Positions 10,033 through 22,910 are shown, numbered from the stretch's first letter. The stretch: 64,000 nucleotides of DNA from Grimontia kaedaensis (GCF_023746615.1 NZ_CP082275.1:3224001-3288000); one strand, 5' to 3'. The notes: generated from the sequence alone by a model not told the origin. Made by a program: numbers and translations.

Positions 10033-10060
10033 AAGGGTAGCTTAGCTACCCTTTCTTTTA
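10033..10060. terminator. Terminator closing the chitobiose operon
   Basis: Perfect 9-bp stem AAGGGTAGC / GCTACCCTT with loop TTA, followed by TCTTTTAT. It ends the + strand operon and overlaps the end of the convergent lipoprotein gene, so it may work in both directions. Confidence 0.85.
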
Positions 10061-10351
10061 TCTGCTGAGGGTGCATTCACGGAAAGAGAGGTCACCGACA
10101 ACCAGCATAGCGTCATCTCCTTTTGTATATAGCCCCACAGAGCCATCTTCCAGTTCATATTGCGCGCCGGAAGCAGATCGAATTCGGGGGAGTTCATACT
10201 CAGCATCATTGACATTAATCAACGCGTAGTCTGACAGCACCATAGCACCGAACACCTGGCCATCCTCACACGCATATTGGTGAGGCAATGGGGAAGCACA
10301 AGCGGCCAGCAGAGAGGCCGACATCGTAACGCCAAGTAATCTCTTCATCAT
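10058..10351 (-). CDS. Small MliC-like lipoprotein (putative C-type lysozyme inhibitor)
   Basis: A 97-residue predicted lipoprotein. The signal peptide ends in lipobox LAAC with Cys18 as the lipidated residue. The mature part has the layout of the MliC/PliC family: YACEDGQVFGA near the start, a SASGAQYEL segment (the SASGA loop that enters the lysozyme active site in known members), a TKGDDAML segment, and a second cysteine close to the C terminus that could pair with the first mature cysteine. Members are anchored in the outer membrane and protect peptidoglycan from host or environmental lysozyme. A repeat element begins 24 bp upstream of the start codon and probably contains or displaces the native promoter. 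Confidence 0.72.
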   Translation of the reverse strand: MMKRLLGVTMSASLLAACASPLPHQYACEDGQVFGAMVLSDYALINVNDAEYELPRIRSASGAQYELEDGSVGLYTKGDDAMLVVGDLSFRECTLSR

Positions 10352-10375
10352 TCTTCTCCGTCACTGCGTTTTCAG

Positions 10376-10639
10376 ATACCCAAACAACCTGAAGATGCAG
10401 GATTCAGCGAGTTTGACTGGCGTTGTGATCGCGGCGTTCCTTTGTAGGTGTAGCCATCTCCATCGAAAAGGAACAACAAAGAGCACGGCGTCAGTCAACT
10501 CGCCCGAAGGGAGGGCCTCAATGCGCCCACTTCTTCGTTAAATTCCACGGAAATAGAATGACTATTCCTCGTAAAATTTGCCTCGAATTGAACGCATTGA
10601 TGACCTCTGAATGCGAGCATCTTCAGATTGTTTGGGTAT
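10376..10639. mobile_element. MITE-like palindromic element, copy 1 (264 bp)
   Basis: Bounded by 23-bp terminal inverted repeats (10376-10398 and 10617-10639, one mismatch), beginning ATACCCAAACAA and ending TTGTTTGGGTAT. The interior is also self-complementary: an arm around 10407-10450 pairs with one around 10465-10515, and the core ACGGAAATAG / CTATTCCTCGT (from 10547) forms a tight hairpin. The second copy at 42231-42494 has the same length with about 10 differences. There is no coding capacity. TA flanks CCCAAAC...GTTTGGG on both sides, which would fit a TA target site, but it could equally be part of the inverted repeat. The element lies just upstream of the - strand lipoprotein gene. 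Confidence 0.8.
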
Positions 10640-10986
10640 ATATCTCATCATGAATGCAAAAATTAATATGAAAACCTAGTCACAACATTTCATTCTAGTT
10701 TGATCAAAGGCGAAGCTTTGCTTCAAAACAAGATATTGAAAATATGAAATTTGAATAAATTAAAGGGGAGAAATAAAGAGCGCATATTAGACGACATGTA
10801 TAGTCATTTTTCTGTACATTGTGCGGTCAACGAAAACATTATATTGAAATGCCCTCCATTTCAGCGTCAATCGATGACCGCATTTGCAAAAGGAAAAGTC
10901 TTCCCTCGCAACTAATTACCCTGCCTTTTTTCATCGTTATGCTTTTCTATGATTTATTTCGCGTTAGAAATTAAAGGAGCAAACTG
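10640..10986 (+). promoter_or_regulatory. AT-rich upstream region of the chitobiase gene with nested inverted repeats
   Basis: No gene is seen here. An outer perfect 8-bp repeat TGCGGTCA (10822-10829) / TGACCGCA (10875-10882) encloses an inner one, TGAAAT (10845-10850) / ATTTCA (10858-10863). A possible -10 TATATT lies at 10840-10845 with a weak TTGTGC upstream. The chitobiase ribosome binding site AAAGGAG is at the end of the stretch. The repeats could be an operator or a folded leader. Confidence 0.5.
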
Positions 10987-13560
10987 ATGTTAAAACACGC
11001 TTTATTGGCGGCCGCTGTATCTGGAGTATTAGCGGCACCGAGTTATGCAGTCTCTTCGCAGGAGTTAACTCAGTTGGGCCAAGGTCTCGACCTGACGTAC
11101 TCAGTCATCGATAACCAGCAAGATGAGTGGCGTACATTTAAAGGCGTCATTTCTCTCACCAATGACAGCGCAACCGCGCTGCCATCGTCAGGATGGGCTA
11201 TTTACTTCAGCCACATCCGCATGATCAAACCTTTAGCAACAGACACGCTTAAGGTTTCTCACGTTAACGGTGATATCTTCAAGATCGAACCTACCGCTTC
11301 TTTTTCTCCCCTCGCACCGGGACAGTCACTTGATATCGAATTCTTATCCGAATTCTGGCAAGTCGCGAAAACCGACGTTATGCCAAACTGGTATCTGGTT
11401 TCCGACAATGGTGATACCGCTCTGATTGCTAGCACAAGCAACATCATCAATGGTGAAGTACCAACTAAACCAGGTGAAGAGCTACCTTTCGTTTCAGATT
11501 TTGACACTGAACTACAGTGGAAGCGCTATGGCGGCAGCATCACAGATTTCTACGACCCGTTCACCGCTGCCGATCGTTACGCGAAAAACAGCGATCTCAG
11601 CAAGATTGCTGACGCAAAGGGGGTTATCCCTACACCTGCTTCAATTAGCTTCGGGGAAGGTGAGCTCACTATCGATCCATCTTGGGTAGTGGTTTATGAC
11701 AATGGTTACCAAACCCAGGCAGAGTTTATCGCTAAGCAGTTTGGCTTAACCGCAGCGCCTTGGTCTCCAAATCAATCCAAAGTGATTCATGTTGGCTGGG
11801 GGCAAGTCACCATTGATGGTAAACCCAAATGGGAAGAAGCTTACGAGTTGAGTGTATCCGCAGCAGAAGAAAAGATTGAGATCAACGCTGTTGATGCCGC
11901 AGGTGCCTTGTATGCTGCACAATCACTTATTCAATTAACAGACAACGGCACTGTGCCTGAAGCGTCAATCGCTGATGCCCCACGCTTTGCTTACCGTGGA
12001 CTTTCCATTGACGCAGCACGTAACTTCCGCAGCAAAGAGTCTGTATTGGAATTACTCGATCAGATGGCGGCAGTGAAACTGAATAAACTGCATCTTCGCC
12101 TGAGTGACGATGAAGCATGGCGTATTGAAATCCCAGAGTTGCCAGAACTCGCTGACGTTGGCTCAAAACGCTGTCATGACCTTACTGAAACCACATGTGT
12201 ATTGCCATTCCTTGGCGCTGGCCCTGATGGCACAGCCGAATCCAATGGCTTCTACACCCAGGCTGACTACAAGGAAATCCTGGCCGCTGCTAAAGCGCTA
12301 AGCATTGAGGTAATCCCTGAAGTTGATATGCCGGGCCACGCGCACGCCGCTATCAAAGCGATGGACGCACGCTTTGAGAAATTTGCCGCGCAAGGTGATT
12401 TGGTCAAAGCCAATGAGTTCCGCCTGAGCGATCCTGACGACACTACAGAATATCTGTCAGTACAGATGTTCACTGATAACGCCATGAACGTTTGTATGGA
12501 ATCAACCTACAACTTCGTTGATACCGTTGTTGGTTCATTGGTTGCCCTTCATCAGGATATTCAACCACTCAAAACCTTCCACTTCGGTGGTGATGAAATC
12601 GCTGGTGCATGGAAAGACTCTCCTGTCTGTCAGGCATTCCTTGCAGATAACAGCCATGGCATCTCTACCATTGACGAGCTAAGCCAATACTTCGTTGAAC
12701 GTATCTCTGCCATTACGGCGAGCCACAACCTTGATTTGGGTGGTTGGGAAGATGGCCTGATGCACAACAACAAAGTTTACCCACGTGGTGAAATGGTGAA
12801 CGCACAGGTGGCTGGTAATGCTTGGCAGAACATCTGGGAATGGGGCGTTGCAGACCGCGCTTACAATCTTGCCAACAATGGCTATGGCGTCATTTATAAC
12901 CAAGCAACTCACTTCTACTTCGACCACCCACATGAGCCAGATCCAGAAGAGCGCGGTTATTACTGGGCGCCACGTTTCACTGACACCCGTAAGTCATTCG
13001 GCTTTATGCCAGATGACTTGTACGCGAATGCCGACTTTACCCGTGCTGGCGCGCCAATCACTAAAGAAGAAGTCCTCAACGCAGCTGGTGTGAAAACACT
13101 TGAGCGTCCAGAAAACGTTCTGGGACTTCAGGGCTCTATCTGGAGTGAAACTATCCGTACTGAAGCGCAGTTCGAAGGCATGACCTTCCCTCGCGCAATC
13201 GCGTTGGCAGAGCGTGCTTGGCATTCGGCATCATGGGAAGCTCACGATGCAGACGGCAAGTTGGTTGATGAGGCAGCACGTAATGCTGGCTACAATCAGT
13301 TCGCAAACCTTGTTGCGAAAAACATCATGCCTAGTCTGGAAGAAGGTGGTATCGCCTTTAACTTGCCAGTACCTGGCGGCATCATCGAAGCTGGCGTATT
13401 GAAAGCGAACAGTGCTTTCCCTGGTCTTCCGATTGAATACTCCGTTGACAATGGTCAAAGCTGGCAAGCCTATGATGCGAATCAAGCGCCTGCAGTGACT
13501 AGTGCACTTATTCGCACCGTCTCAGGAGATCGCTCAAGCCGAGTTGCTGAAGTGAAATAA
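10987..13560 (+). CDS. chb: Exported chitobiase, GH20 beta-N-acetylhexosaminidase
   Basis: A 857-residue chitobiase hydrolysing GlcNAc-GlcNAc outside the cytoplasm. The N terminus is a classical signal peptide with probable cleavage after PSYA (residue 21). There is no lipobox cysteine, whereas I recall chitobiases of several vibrios as lipoproteins. Domain order: carbohydrate-binding CHB_HEX domain (about 25-165), GH20b domain (about 205-325), TIM barrel (about 330-755), and a C-terminal Ig-like CHB_HEX_C domain (about 775-857). The catalytic pair is Asp536-Glu537 in FHFGGDEIAGAW. Its product GlcNAc can enter through the PTS encoded at 15841-17301. It is a single transcription unit closed by a strong terminator. 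Confidence 0.94.
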   Translation: MLKHALLAAAVSGVLAAPSYAVSSQELTQLGQGLDLTYSVIDNQQDEWRTFKGVISLTNDSATALPSSGWAIYFSHIRMIKPLATDTLKVSHVNGDIFKIEPTASFSPLAPGQSLDIEFLSEFWQVAKTDVMPNWYLVSDNGDTALIASTSNIINGEVPTKPGEELPFVSDFDTELQWKRYGGSITDFYDPFTAADRYAKNSDLSKIADAKGVIPTPASISFGEGELTIDPSWVVVYDNGYQTQAEFIAKQFGLTAAPWSPNQSKVIHVGWGQVTIDGKPKWEEAYELSVSAAEEKIEINAVDAAGALYAAQSLIQLTDNGTVPEASIADAPRFAYRGLSIDAARNFRSKESVLELLDQMAAVKLNKLHLRLSDDEAWRIEIPELPELADVGSKRCHDLTETTCVLPFLGAGPDGTAESNGFYTQADYKEILAAAKALSIEVIPEVDMPGHAHAAIKAMDARFEKFAAQGDLVKANEFRLSDPDDTTEYLSVQMFTDNAMNVCMESTYNFVDTVVGSLVALHQDIQPLKTFHFGGDEIAGAWKDSPVCQAFLADNSHGISTIDELSQYFVERISAITASHNLDLGGWEDGLMHNNKVYPRGEMVNAQVAGNAWQNIWEWGVADRAYNLANNGYGVIYNQATHFYFDHPHEPDPEERGYYWAPRFTDTRKSFGFMPDDLYANADFTRAGAPITKEEVLNAAGVKTLERPENVLGLQGSIWSETIRTEAQFEGMTFPRAIALAERAWHSASWEAHDADGKLVDEAARNAGYNQFANLVAKNIMPSLEEGGIAFNLPVPGGIIEAGVLKANSAFPGLPIEYSVDNGQSWQAYDANQAPAVTSALIRTVSGDRSSRVAEVK

Positions 13561-13579
13561 CGCTCCGCTTATTTACTAC

Positions 13580-13616
13580 AACGCCTTGGTCATTAATGAC
13601 CAAGGCGTTTTTTATT
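13580..13616 (+). terminator. Terminator after the chitobiase gene
   Basis: Perfect 15-bp inverted repeat (13580-13594 with 13595-13609, core CGCCTTGGTCATT) followed by TTTTTATT, 20 bp after the stop codon. Confidence 0.93.
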
Positions 13617-13870
13617 GTGGGCAGAGTTGGCATATCAAGCACAGTACGGGCTTAAATTTCTAACCTTAACAATAATTAACCTTTCATCCACCCTCGGTTA
13701 ATTCAATCTTCGCTAAGCTATTTCCACGTCAGCATTTGCAGACTGGCGAATTTAGAAAATTACAGTTCCCCCAAACTGGCGTTGGCTCGCATTCTCAGTG
13801 CGAGCCTGTTTTTATTTATAAGTAGTGTAATGAGTAAAACGTAAGATATTCATACACCTATGGAGGGGAC
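13617..13870 (+). promoter_or_regulatory. Upstream region of the two-component system with TTAAC repeats and a terminator-like hairpin
   Basis: No protein gene is seen. TTAACAATAATTAAC at 13666-13680 is a direct repeat with 10-bp period, followed by GGTTAATT at 13696-13703. A hairpin GGCTCGCA / TGCGAGCC (13784-13791 with 13799-13806) followed by TGTTTTTATTT looks like an intrinsic terminator upstream of the regulator gene. This could be attenuation or the end of a small RNA. The regulator ribosome binding site is GGAGGGG. Confidence 0.5.
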
Positions 13871-14545
13871 ATGAAAATACTCATCGTTGAAGACGACATT
13901 ACAACAAGAGACTTTATTGCCAAGGCGCTGAAAGAGCATGGGTATGCTGTTGATATCGCCGAAGATGGCCAAAATGGTCTGATGATGGCACTGAGCAGCC
14001 AGTATCAGTTGGTCATACTCGATCGCATGCTACCAAACCTCGATGGGATGAAAGTACTTACCGCGCTGAAGTCTGCAGAGCCCGAGCTTCCCATTCTTAT
14101 TCTTAGTGCACTAGATAGCGTCAAAGACAAAGTGGATGGCCTAACCGCTGGGAGCGATGACTATCTCACCAAACCTTTTGCCCTTGCAGAATTGATTGCC
14201 CGCGTAGATATCATTATCAACAGAGCACATCGTCATCAACCTGTTACTAGTGAGCTGGTTTACGACTGTCTCAAGATCAACCTGAAAACACATAGTGCCC
14301 AATGCCATCATCACCAGCTCTCCTTACAGCCCAAAGAGCTGCGTTTGCTTCAATATTTCATTGAACACAACGAGCAGGTGGTGTCTCGTATGCGTCTGTT
14401 TGAGGCTATTTGGAGCTATCATTTTGATCCTAAGACCAATGTTATTGATGTGCACATAGCGAATCTGCGTAAAAAACTCGAAGAGGCTGGCTGTTCAGGT
14501 ATTTTGCACACAGTGCGCGGAGCAGGTTATGTTCTTCGCCGATAA
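13871..14545 (+). CDS. Response regulator, OmpR/PhoB family (QseB/PmrA-like)
   Basis: A 224-residue DNA-binding response regulator. The receiver domain has acidic residues Asp8/Asp9, phosphoacceptor Asp51 in LVILDRMLP, and the conserved Lys in LTKPF. The C-terminal winged helix (about 125-222) ends with NVIDVHIANLRKKL and VRGAGYVLR, typical of OmpR-type domains. The sensor gene overlaps its 3' end by 17 bp, so the pair is co-translated. TTAAC repeats in its own upstream region recur before the convergent PTS gene, which suggests autoregulation and control of sugar uptake. That is inference; no ligand can be read from the sequence. Confidence 0.9.
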   Translation: MKILIVEDDITTRDFIAKALKEHGYAVDIAEDGQNGLMMALSSQYQLVILDRMLPNLDGMKVLTALKSAEPELPILILSALDSVKDKVDGLTAGSDDYLTKPFALAELIARVDIIINRAHRHQPVTSELVYDCLKINLKTHSAQCHHHQLSLQPKELRLLQYFIEHNEQVVSRMRLFEAIWSYHFDPKTNVIDVHIANLRKKLEEAGCSGILHTVRGAGYVLRR

Positions 14546-15830
14546 CTACACACTAACCCGCTCATCTGTCTTCAGAACTTTGGTGGGACTTTTTCTCTTG
14601 ATTGCTTCGATAAATGTCGTCGTCATTTATCAGGTTTACACGGATTCAGAGGCCTTTCACAGAGAGCAACTGACAGATCAGCTTAATGATGAGATCTCCG
14701 AGTTTAAATATGCGGCTCGATCCAACCGATACGATGTTGAGCAACTCTTGGCAGCAAAGAAAACCACAGAGCGACTTTTTTATTACCAGCTAAGGGATAG
14801 CCCATCTATTCAGGTAGGTGAATACCCAATGCACCGACTACCTCAATCCAACACTCAAATCTCTCTAGCTCCAGACTACCACTTAGAGGTTCGTGTAGAT
14901 CCTGCCAAGTTAGAAGCCTTTCGGAATGCACTTGTGCCTATCGTCTTCTCTGGCATTTTGCTACCAATCGCTTTCATGCTCATTGTCGCCTTTTCTTTCA
15001 GCGTTCAAATTCAGCGGAGATTAGAACGGGTGAACCTTGCAATGAATCGGTTTGTCTGCGGGGAAAGTGATGTGAAGCTCTCCGTTTCCCGCAGAGATGA
15101 CGAGTTTGACATCCTCGCGATTCATCTCAACTTTATGATTGAGCAGATGACGAAGAATGAAGCTACTTTGCGCTCTCTAACAACAGGTCTCGCTCATGAC
15201 ATGCGAACACCGATGGCTAGATTGAAACTTAGGTTAGAACAAACACTAGATAGTCCGACGCTTCTTCCCGACCAAGCCAAAGACATTGGAGCCTGTCATG
15301 ATGAGCTTGAACTGCTGCTCTCCATGTTCAATAGCATGCTAGAGATCGCCAAACTTAATACCCTTGAGACAAAGATTGAAGAACAAAGCGTAGATTTGAG
15401 TTTGGTGACTCGAGATGCCATCGAGTTTATCCAACCTCTAATTGAACAAAAACAGCAAACACTCTCCTTTCGCCAAGACCAAATATGCCAGTTGAAAGGG
15501 GATCGCTCTCTCCTATTCCGCGCAGTATTTAATTTGATTGAGAACGCAGTTAAGTACACGCCGGAGCAAGGGACCATTGAAGTGGTTGTTGATAGCTATG
15601 GTGTTGTGGTTACTGACAATGGTATCGGGATAAACGATGAAGACAAACTATCTGTATGCAAACCAATGTATCGTGCAGATAAAAGCCGAACTGAATCCGG
15701 CTGCGGACTCGGATTAGCTTTAGTCGATGCGGTTGTCAGTCGGCATAAAGCGAGTCTTTTGATTCGAGATAACCATCCAGGAACCAGGGTTCGGATCTTG
15801 TTGGACCCGATCCAAACCCATGCTGAGTAG
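14529..15830 (+). CDS. Sensor histidine kinase, partner of the preceding regulator
   Basis: A 433-residue inner-membrane kinase. TM1 is at about 17-36. A short periplasmic sensor of roughly 100 residues follows, then TM2 at about 137-160, HAMP at about 161-213, and the HisKA phosphoacceptor His223 in LTTGLAHDMRTPMARLK. The HATPase domain has the N box NLIENAVKYTP, the G1 box VTDNGIGI and the G2 box GCGLGLALVDAVV. The ATG lies inside the regulator gene. The periplasmic part is too divergent for me to name a ligand. The position between an exported chitobiase and a GlcNAc/glucose-type PTS makes an amino-sugar or envelope signal conceivable, without direct evidence. Confidence 0.9.
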   Translation: MFFADNYTLTRSSVFRTLVGLFLLIASINVVVIYQVYTDSEAFHREQLTDQLNDEISEFKYAARSNRYDVEQLLAAKKTTERLFYYQLRDSPSIQVGEYPMHRLPQSNTQISLAPDYHLEVRVDPAKLEAFRNALVPIVFSGILLPIAFMLIVAFSFSVQIQRRLERVNLAMNRFVCGESDVKLSVSRRDDEFDILAIHLNFMIEQMTKNEATLRSLTTGLAHDMRTPMARLKLRLEQTLDSPTLLPDQAKDIGACHDELELLLSMFNSMLEIAKLNTLETKIEEQSVDLSLVTRDAIEFIQPLIEQKQQTLSFRQDQICQLKGDRSLLFRAVFNLIENAVKYTPEQGTIEVVVDSYGVVVTDNGIGINDEDKLSVCKPMYRADKSRTESGCGLGLALVDAVVSRHKASLLIRDNHPGTRVRILLDPIQTHAE

Positions 15831-15840
15831 GAGCAATCAT

Positions 15841-17301
15841 TTAACTTGCAGCAACAGCACTTTCATGTCCGTTTGCCATGGCTTGTGCAATTAACTCCGC
15901 TTCTGTTCCAACGATAACCTGCAGGTTCTTATCACCCAGTTTTACCACACCCAGAGCACCTAGTTCGGTCAGTGTTTCCTCGTCAATACGGTTGACATCT
16001 TTCAGCGTTAAACGAAGACGTGTGATACAAGCGTCTATGCTCACAAGGTTACTTCTTCCTCCCAATGCTGACACATAAGCTTCAGCGCGATCATCGACTG
16101 GTAATAACTGCTGTTTCGCATCAACCGATTCCCTACCTGGCGTTTTCAGGTCAAACTTCTCGATAGCAAAGCGGAATACTGCATAGTAAATAGCAGCAAA
16201 ACACAGACCTTGAACAATCAGCATGTAAGGCTTAATGGCAAGCGGCAAGTTGAACGACAGCACGAAGTCAATCAAACCGCCAGAGAAGGTAAATCCAGCA
16301 AACCACTGCATGCTCGCCGCAATAAAGAGCGACAACCCTGTCAGTACAGCGTGAATGACATACAACACAGGTGCGACAAACATAAAGGCGAATTCGATGG
16401 GCTCTGTCACACCGGTGATTATTGCGGTTACCGCAGCAGCACCCAAAATGCCGCCAACCTTCGCTTTATTTTCTGGTTTTGCACAGTGGTACATTGCCAA
16501 ACATGCGGCTGGCAAACCGTAACCCATTACTGGGAAAAAGCCCGCCTGATACATGCCCGTCACGCCCAACTCACCGGTTCCAGACCAAAATTTTGAAATA
16601 TCGCTGATCCCAACAAGATCAAAGATAAATACTTGGTTCAGTGCATGGTGAAGGCCAACTGGAATCAATAGACGGTTAAAGAAGCCATAGACACCCGCTC
16701 CTACTGCGCCCATTTCAGAGATAGCGATACCAAAGTTAACCAAAGCACCATAAACTGTCGGCCACACGTACACCATCAAGATACTGATGCCAATCGCAGA
16801 GAAAGAGGTAACGATAGGTACAAAGCGCCGACCACCAAAGAAGCCCAGTGCCGTAGGCAACTGAATATTGTGGAATCGGTTATATAAAACCGCCGCCACA
16901 ATTCCCATTAATATGCCGGTAAAGGCACTTACCGCAGCCCCTGAGGCAATAACCTGAGCTTGAGACATATCAGCGACCGGTACGCTGGTTATCTGGGAAA
17001 TCACATTGATGTTCCCAACAACCATTTCCACAATGAGAAGACCCAGAAGACCAGACAGTGCTGCCGCACCATTGTTATCTTTAGCTAGACCGTAGGCGAC
17101 GCCTGCTGCAAACAGCCAAGCCTGGTTATCCATTATCCCTTTCCCACCAAACACTAAGATGGTTGCCAGTGGACTATTCGCTCCCCAACCAGCTGGGTCA
17201 ATGGCATAGCCCAATCCCAACATTAAGCCGCCCGCGGGCAGCACGGCAATCGGCACCATTAATGCCTTACCGACTTGTTGTAAATATCCCAAAATATTCA
17301 C
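15841..17301 (-). CDS. nagE: PTS IIBC component, N-acetylglucosamine/glucose type
   Basis: A 486-residue membrane permease that imports and phosphorylates its sugar. The EIIC domain (about 1-375) has many hydrophobic helices and the family motif TGVTEPIEFAFMF. The EIIB domain (about 405-475) carries the phosphocysteine Cys425 in SIDACITRLRL. There is no fused EIIA, so phosphate must come from a separate EIIA such as Crr. GlcNAc is favoured over glucose because of the flanking chitobiase, but the motifs alone do not decide. The start is GTG at 17301, supported by GGAGGGAG 8 nt upstream. It is convergent with the kinase gene, with only 10 bp between the stops. Confidence 0.82.
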   Translation of the reverse strand: MNILGYLQQVGKALMVPIAVLPAGGLMLGLGYAIDPAGWGANSPLATILVFGGKGIMDNQAWLFAAGVAYGLAKDNNGAAALSGLLGLLIVEMVVGNINVISQITSVPVADMSQAQVIASGAAVSAFTGILMGIVAAVLYNRFHNIQLPTALGFFGGRRFVPIVTSFSAIGISILMVYVWPTVYGALVNFGIAISEMGAVGAGVYGFFNRLLIPVGLHHALNQVFIFDLVGISDISKFWSGTGELGVTGMYQAGFFPVMGYGLPAACLAMYHCAKPENKAKVGGILGAAAVTAIITGVTEPIEFAFMFVAPVLYVIHAVLTGLSLFIAASMQWFAGFTFSGGLIDFVLSFNLPLAIKPYMLIVQGLCFAAIYYAVFRFAIEKFDLKTPGRESVDAKQQLLPVDDRAEAYVSALGGRSNLVSIDACITRLRLTLKDVNRIDEETLTELGALGVVKLGDKNLQVIVGTEAELIAQAMANGHESAVAAS

Positions 17302-17470
17302 GTTAACACTCCCTCCATTTCAATCTGTTAGGCCATTTCTGAACGTTAAAATGACCATGTCAGAGTAGAGCGAGTGCGATTAACGTGACCTTTTAACAGC
17401 ATTAACAAAAATTAATATTGGGAAGATTTAGGCAGCCGAGATCTCAAATCTCGTTAATTCGGATAATTGA
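17302..17470 (-). promoter_or_regulatory. Upstream region of the PTS gene with TTAAC motifs
   Basis: TTAAC occurs at 17380, 17393 and 17402, and TTAAT at 17412. The stretch 17402-17416 reads TTAACAAAAATTAAT, nearly the same as 13666-13680 upstream of the two-component system. A 6-bp inverted repeat CGAGAT / ATCTCG lies at 17437-17453. I cannot fix a promoter with confidence. Confidence 0.5.
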
Positions 17471-17514
17471 GTGGTGATTAAAGGAGAAAAAGAGAGCTTT
17501 GAGAAAAGACAAAC

Positions 17515-17546
17515 GCAAAAAGGCCATCCTTGCGGATGGCCTTTTC
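17515..17546 (-). terminator. rRNA operon terminator
   Basis: Stem AAGGCCATCC / GGATGGCCTT with loop TTGC, running into TTTTTGCGTTT on the - strand, just beyond the 5S gene. Confidence 0.9.
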
Positions 17547-17559
17547 GACTGTATTGGAA

Positions 17560-17676
17560 GCCTGGCGATGTCCTACTCTCACATGGGGAGACCCCACACT
17601 ACCATCGGCGCTGTTACGTTTCACTACTGAGTTCGGCATGGAGTCAGGTGGGTCCATAACGCTATGGTCGCCAAGC
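17560..17676 (-). rRNA. rrf: 5S ribosomal RNA
   Basis: Read on the - strand it begins TGCTTGGCGACCATAG and ends CATCGCCAGGC, so the terminal stem is complementary. It contains the usual ATGCCGAACTCAG segment. About 117 nt, last gene of the rrn operon. Ends are estimated to within a few bases. Confidence 0.95.
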
Positions 17677-17804
17677 AAATTCTGCTAAGTCTTCACCTTT
17701 TTAAAAAAGGTAAAAACCAAAATCTTGGAAAGTGACTGTCTTTGTTCTCGTTCTTACACATTCAACGTTCTTATTCGAGTCCGTCAAAACCCCTTGGGTG
17801 TTGT

Positions 17805-20692
<2,888 letters not shown>

Positions 20693-21088
20693 ATACAACC
20701 CCAAGAGGTTTCGTATGTTTAAACAACCAAGGTGTTCTAATAAGAACATGTTCACCCTTTTTGCCTCTGCTTTTTCTTAAAAAGCGGAAACATAAAGCGA
20801 TGAACGATTTCGCCGGACTCAAATATTGTTCATCACTTCCAAGGAAGGATGAAACCAAGAACACTTGAATGTGTTTGGTGTTAATTCCGAAGAATCAACA
20901 TTTGAGAACTTTTACAAACAAACTCATTGAGTTTGTTTAGTCAGCTTTCCAGATTTTTAAAGAGCATTTCTCTTTCGAGAACAGCGCAAAAAGCGCTAAT
21001 CAATGACAGTGTCATTCATTAGGGCTTTTTACCTTCTTTATCATTTCGACCGTAGCAATCTGTGTGGACACTAGCATTAATAGTATCG
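20693..21088 (-). other. 16S-23S spacer without tRNA genes
   Basis: The 396-bp spacer holds no tRNA on either strand; I looked for T-arm GTTCRA and 3' CCA patterns. It contains a boxA-like antitermination element, TGCTCTTTAAAAATCT on the - strand (20951-20966). Sequences near each end pair with the far flanks of 16S and 23S, as expected for processing stems. Confidence 0.8.
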
Positions 21089-22642
<1,554 letters not shown>

Positions 22643-22820
22643 AAGTTTTTGGCTCGATGAAATACTGTTGTGTTCTAACCCCTCTCTACAAAGTAAAGAA
22701 AGAGCAGAACGAATTGACTGTGCCGATAACTCCGTAGAGTTTTCGTTTGGTCACTCAGTAAACATCGATAAATCTTTTGTCTATCAATCACGAGTGCCCA
22801 CACAGATTGCATTGGTCAAA

Positions 22821-22830
22821 TTGTTAAAGA
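22821..22830 (-). promoter_or_regulatory. boxA antitermination element in the rrn leader
   Basis: TCTTTAACAA on the - strand between the rrn promoter and 16S, matching the boxA consensus bound by NusB-S10. Confidence 0.6.
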
Positions 22831-22882
22831 ACGTTGACTTGGTAGCTTGCTCTGCGAGCCGCTTGCCGTGTCGATGTGGCGC

Positions 22883-22910
22883 ATTATAGAGAGTTCACTT
22901 TCATTGGCAA
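22883..22910 (-). promoter_or_regulatory. rRNA operon promoter
   Basis: On the - strand TTGCCA (-35, 22905-22910), a 16-bp spacer and a perfect TATAAT (-10, 22883-22888), followed by a GC-rich discriminator GCGCCAC typical of stringently controlled promoters. The flank upstream is A/T-rich and could serve as an UP element. Confidence 0.85.

Noticed and set aside
10374..10641. Target-site duplication longer than TA around element copy 1
   Set aside because: Flanks differ beyond TA, and TA itself may belong to the inverted repeat, so no duplication can be claimed.
20693..21088. Possible tRNA genes in the 16S-23S spacer
   Set aside because: No T-arm, anticodon arm and acceptor set could be assembled on either strand.
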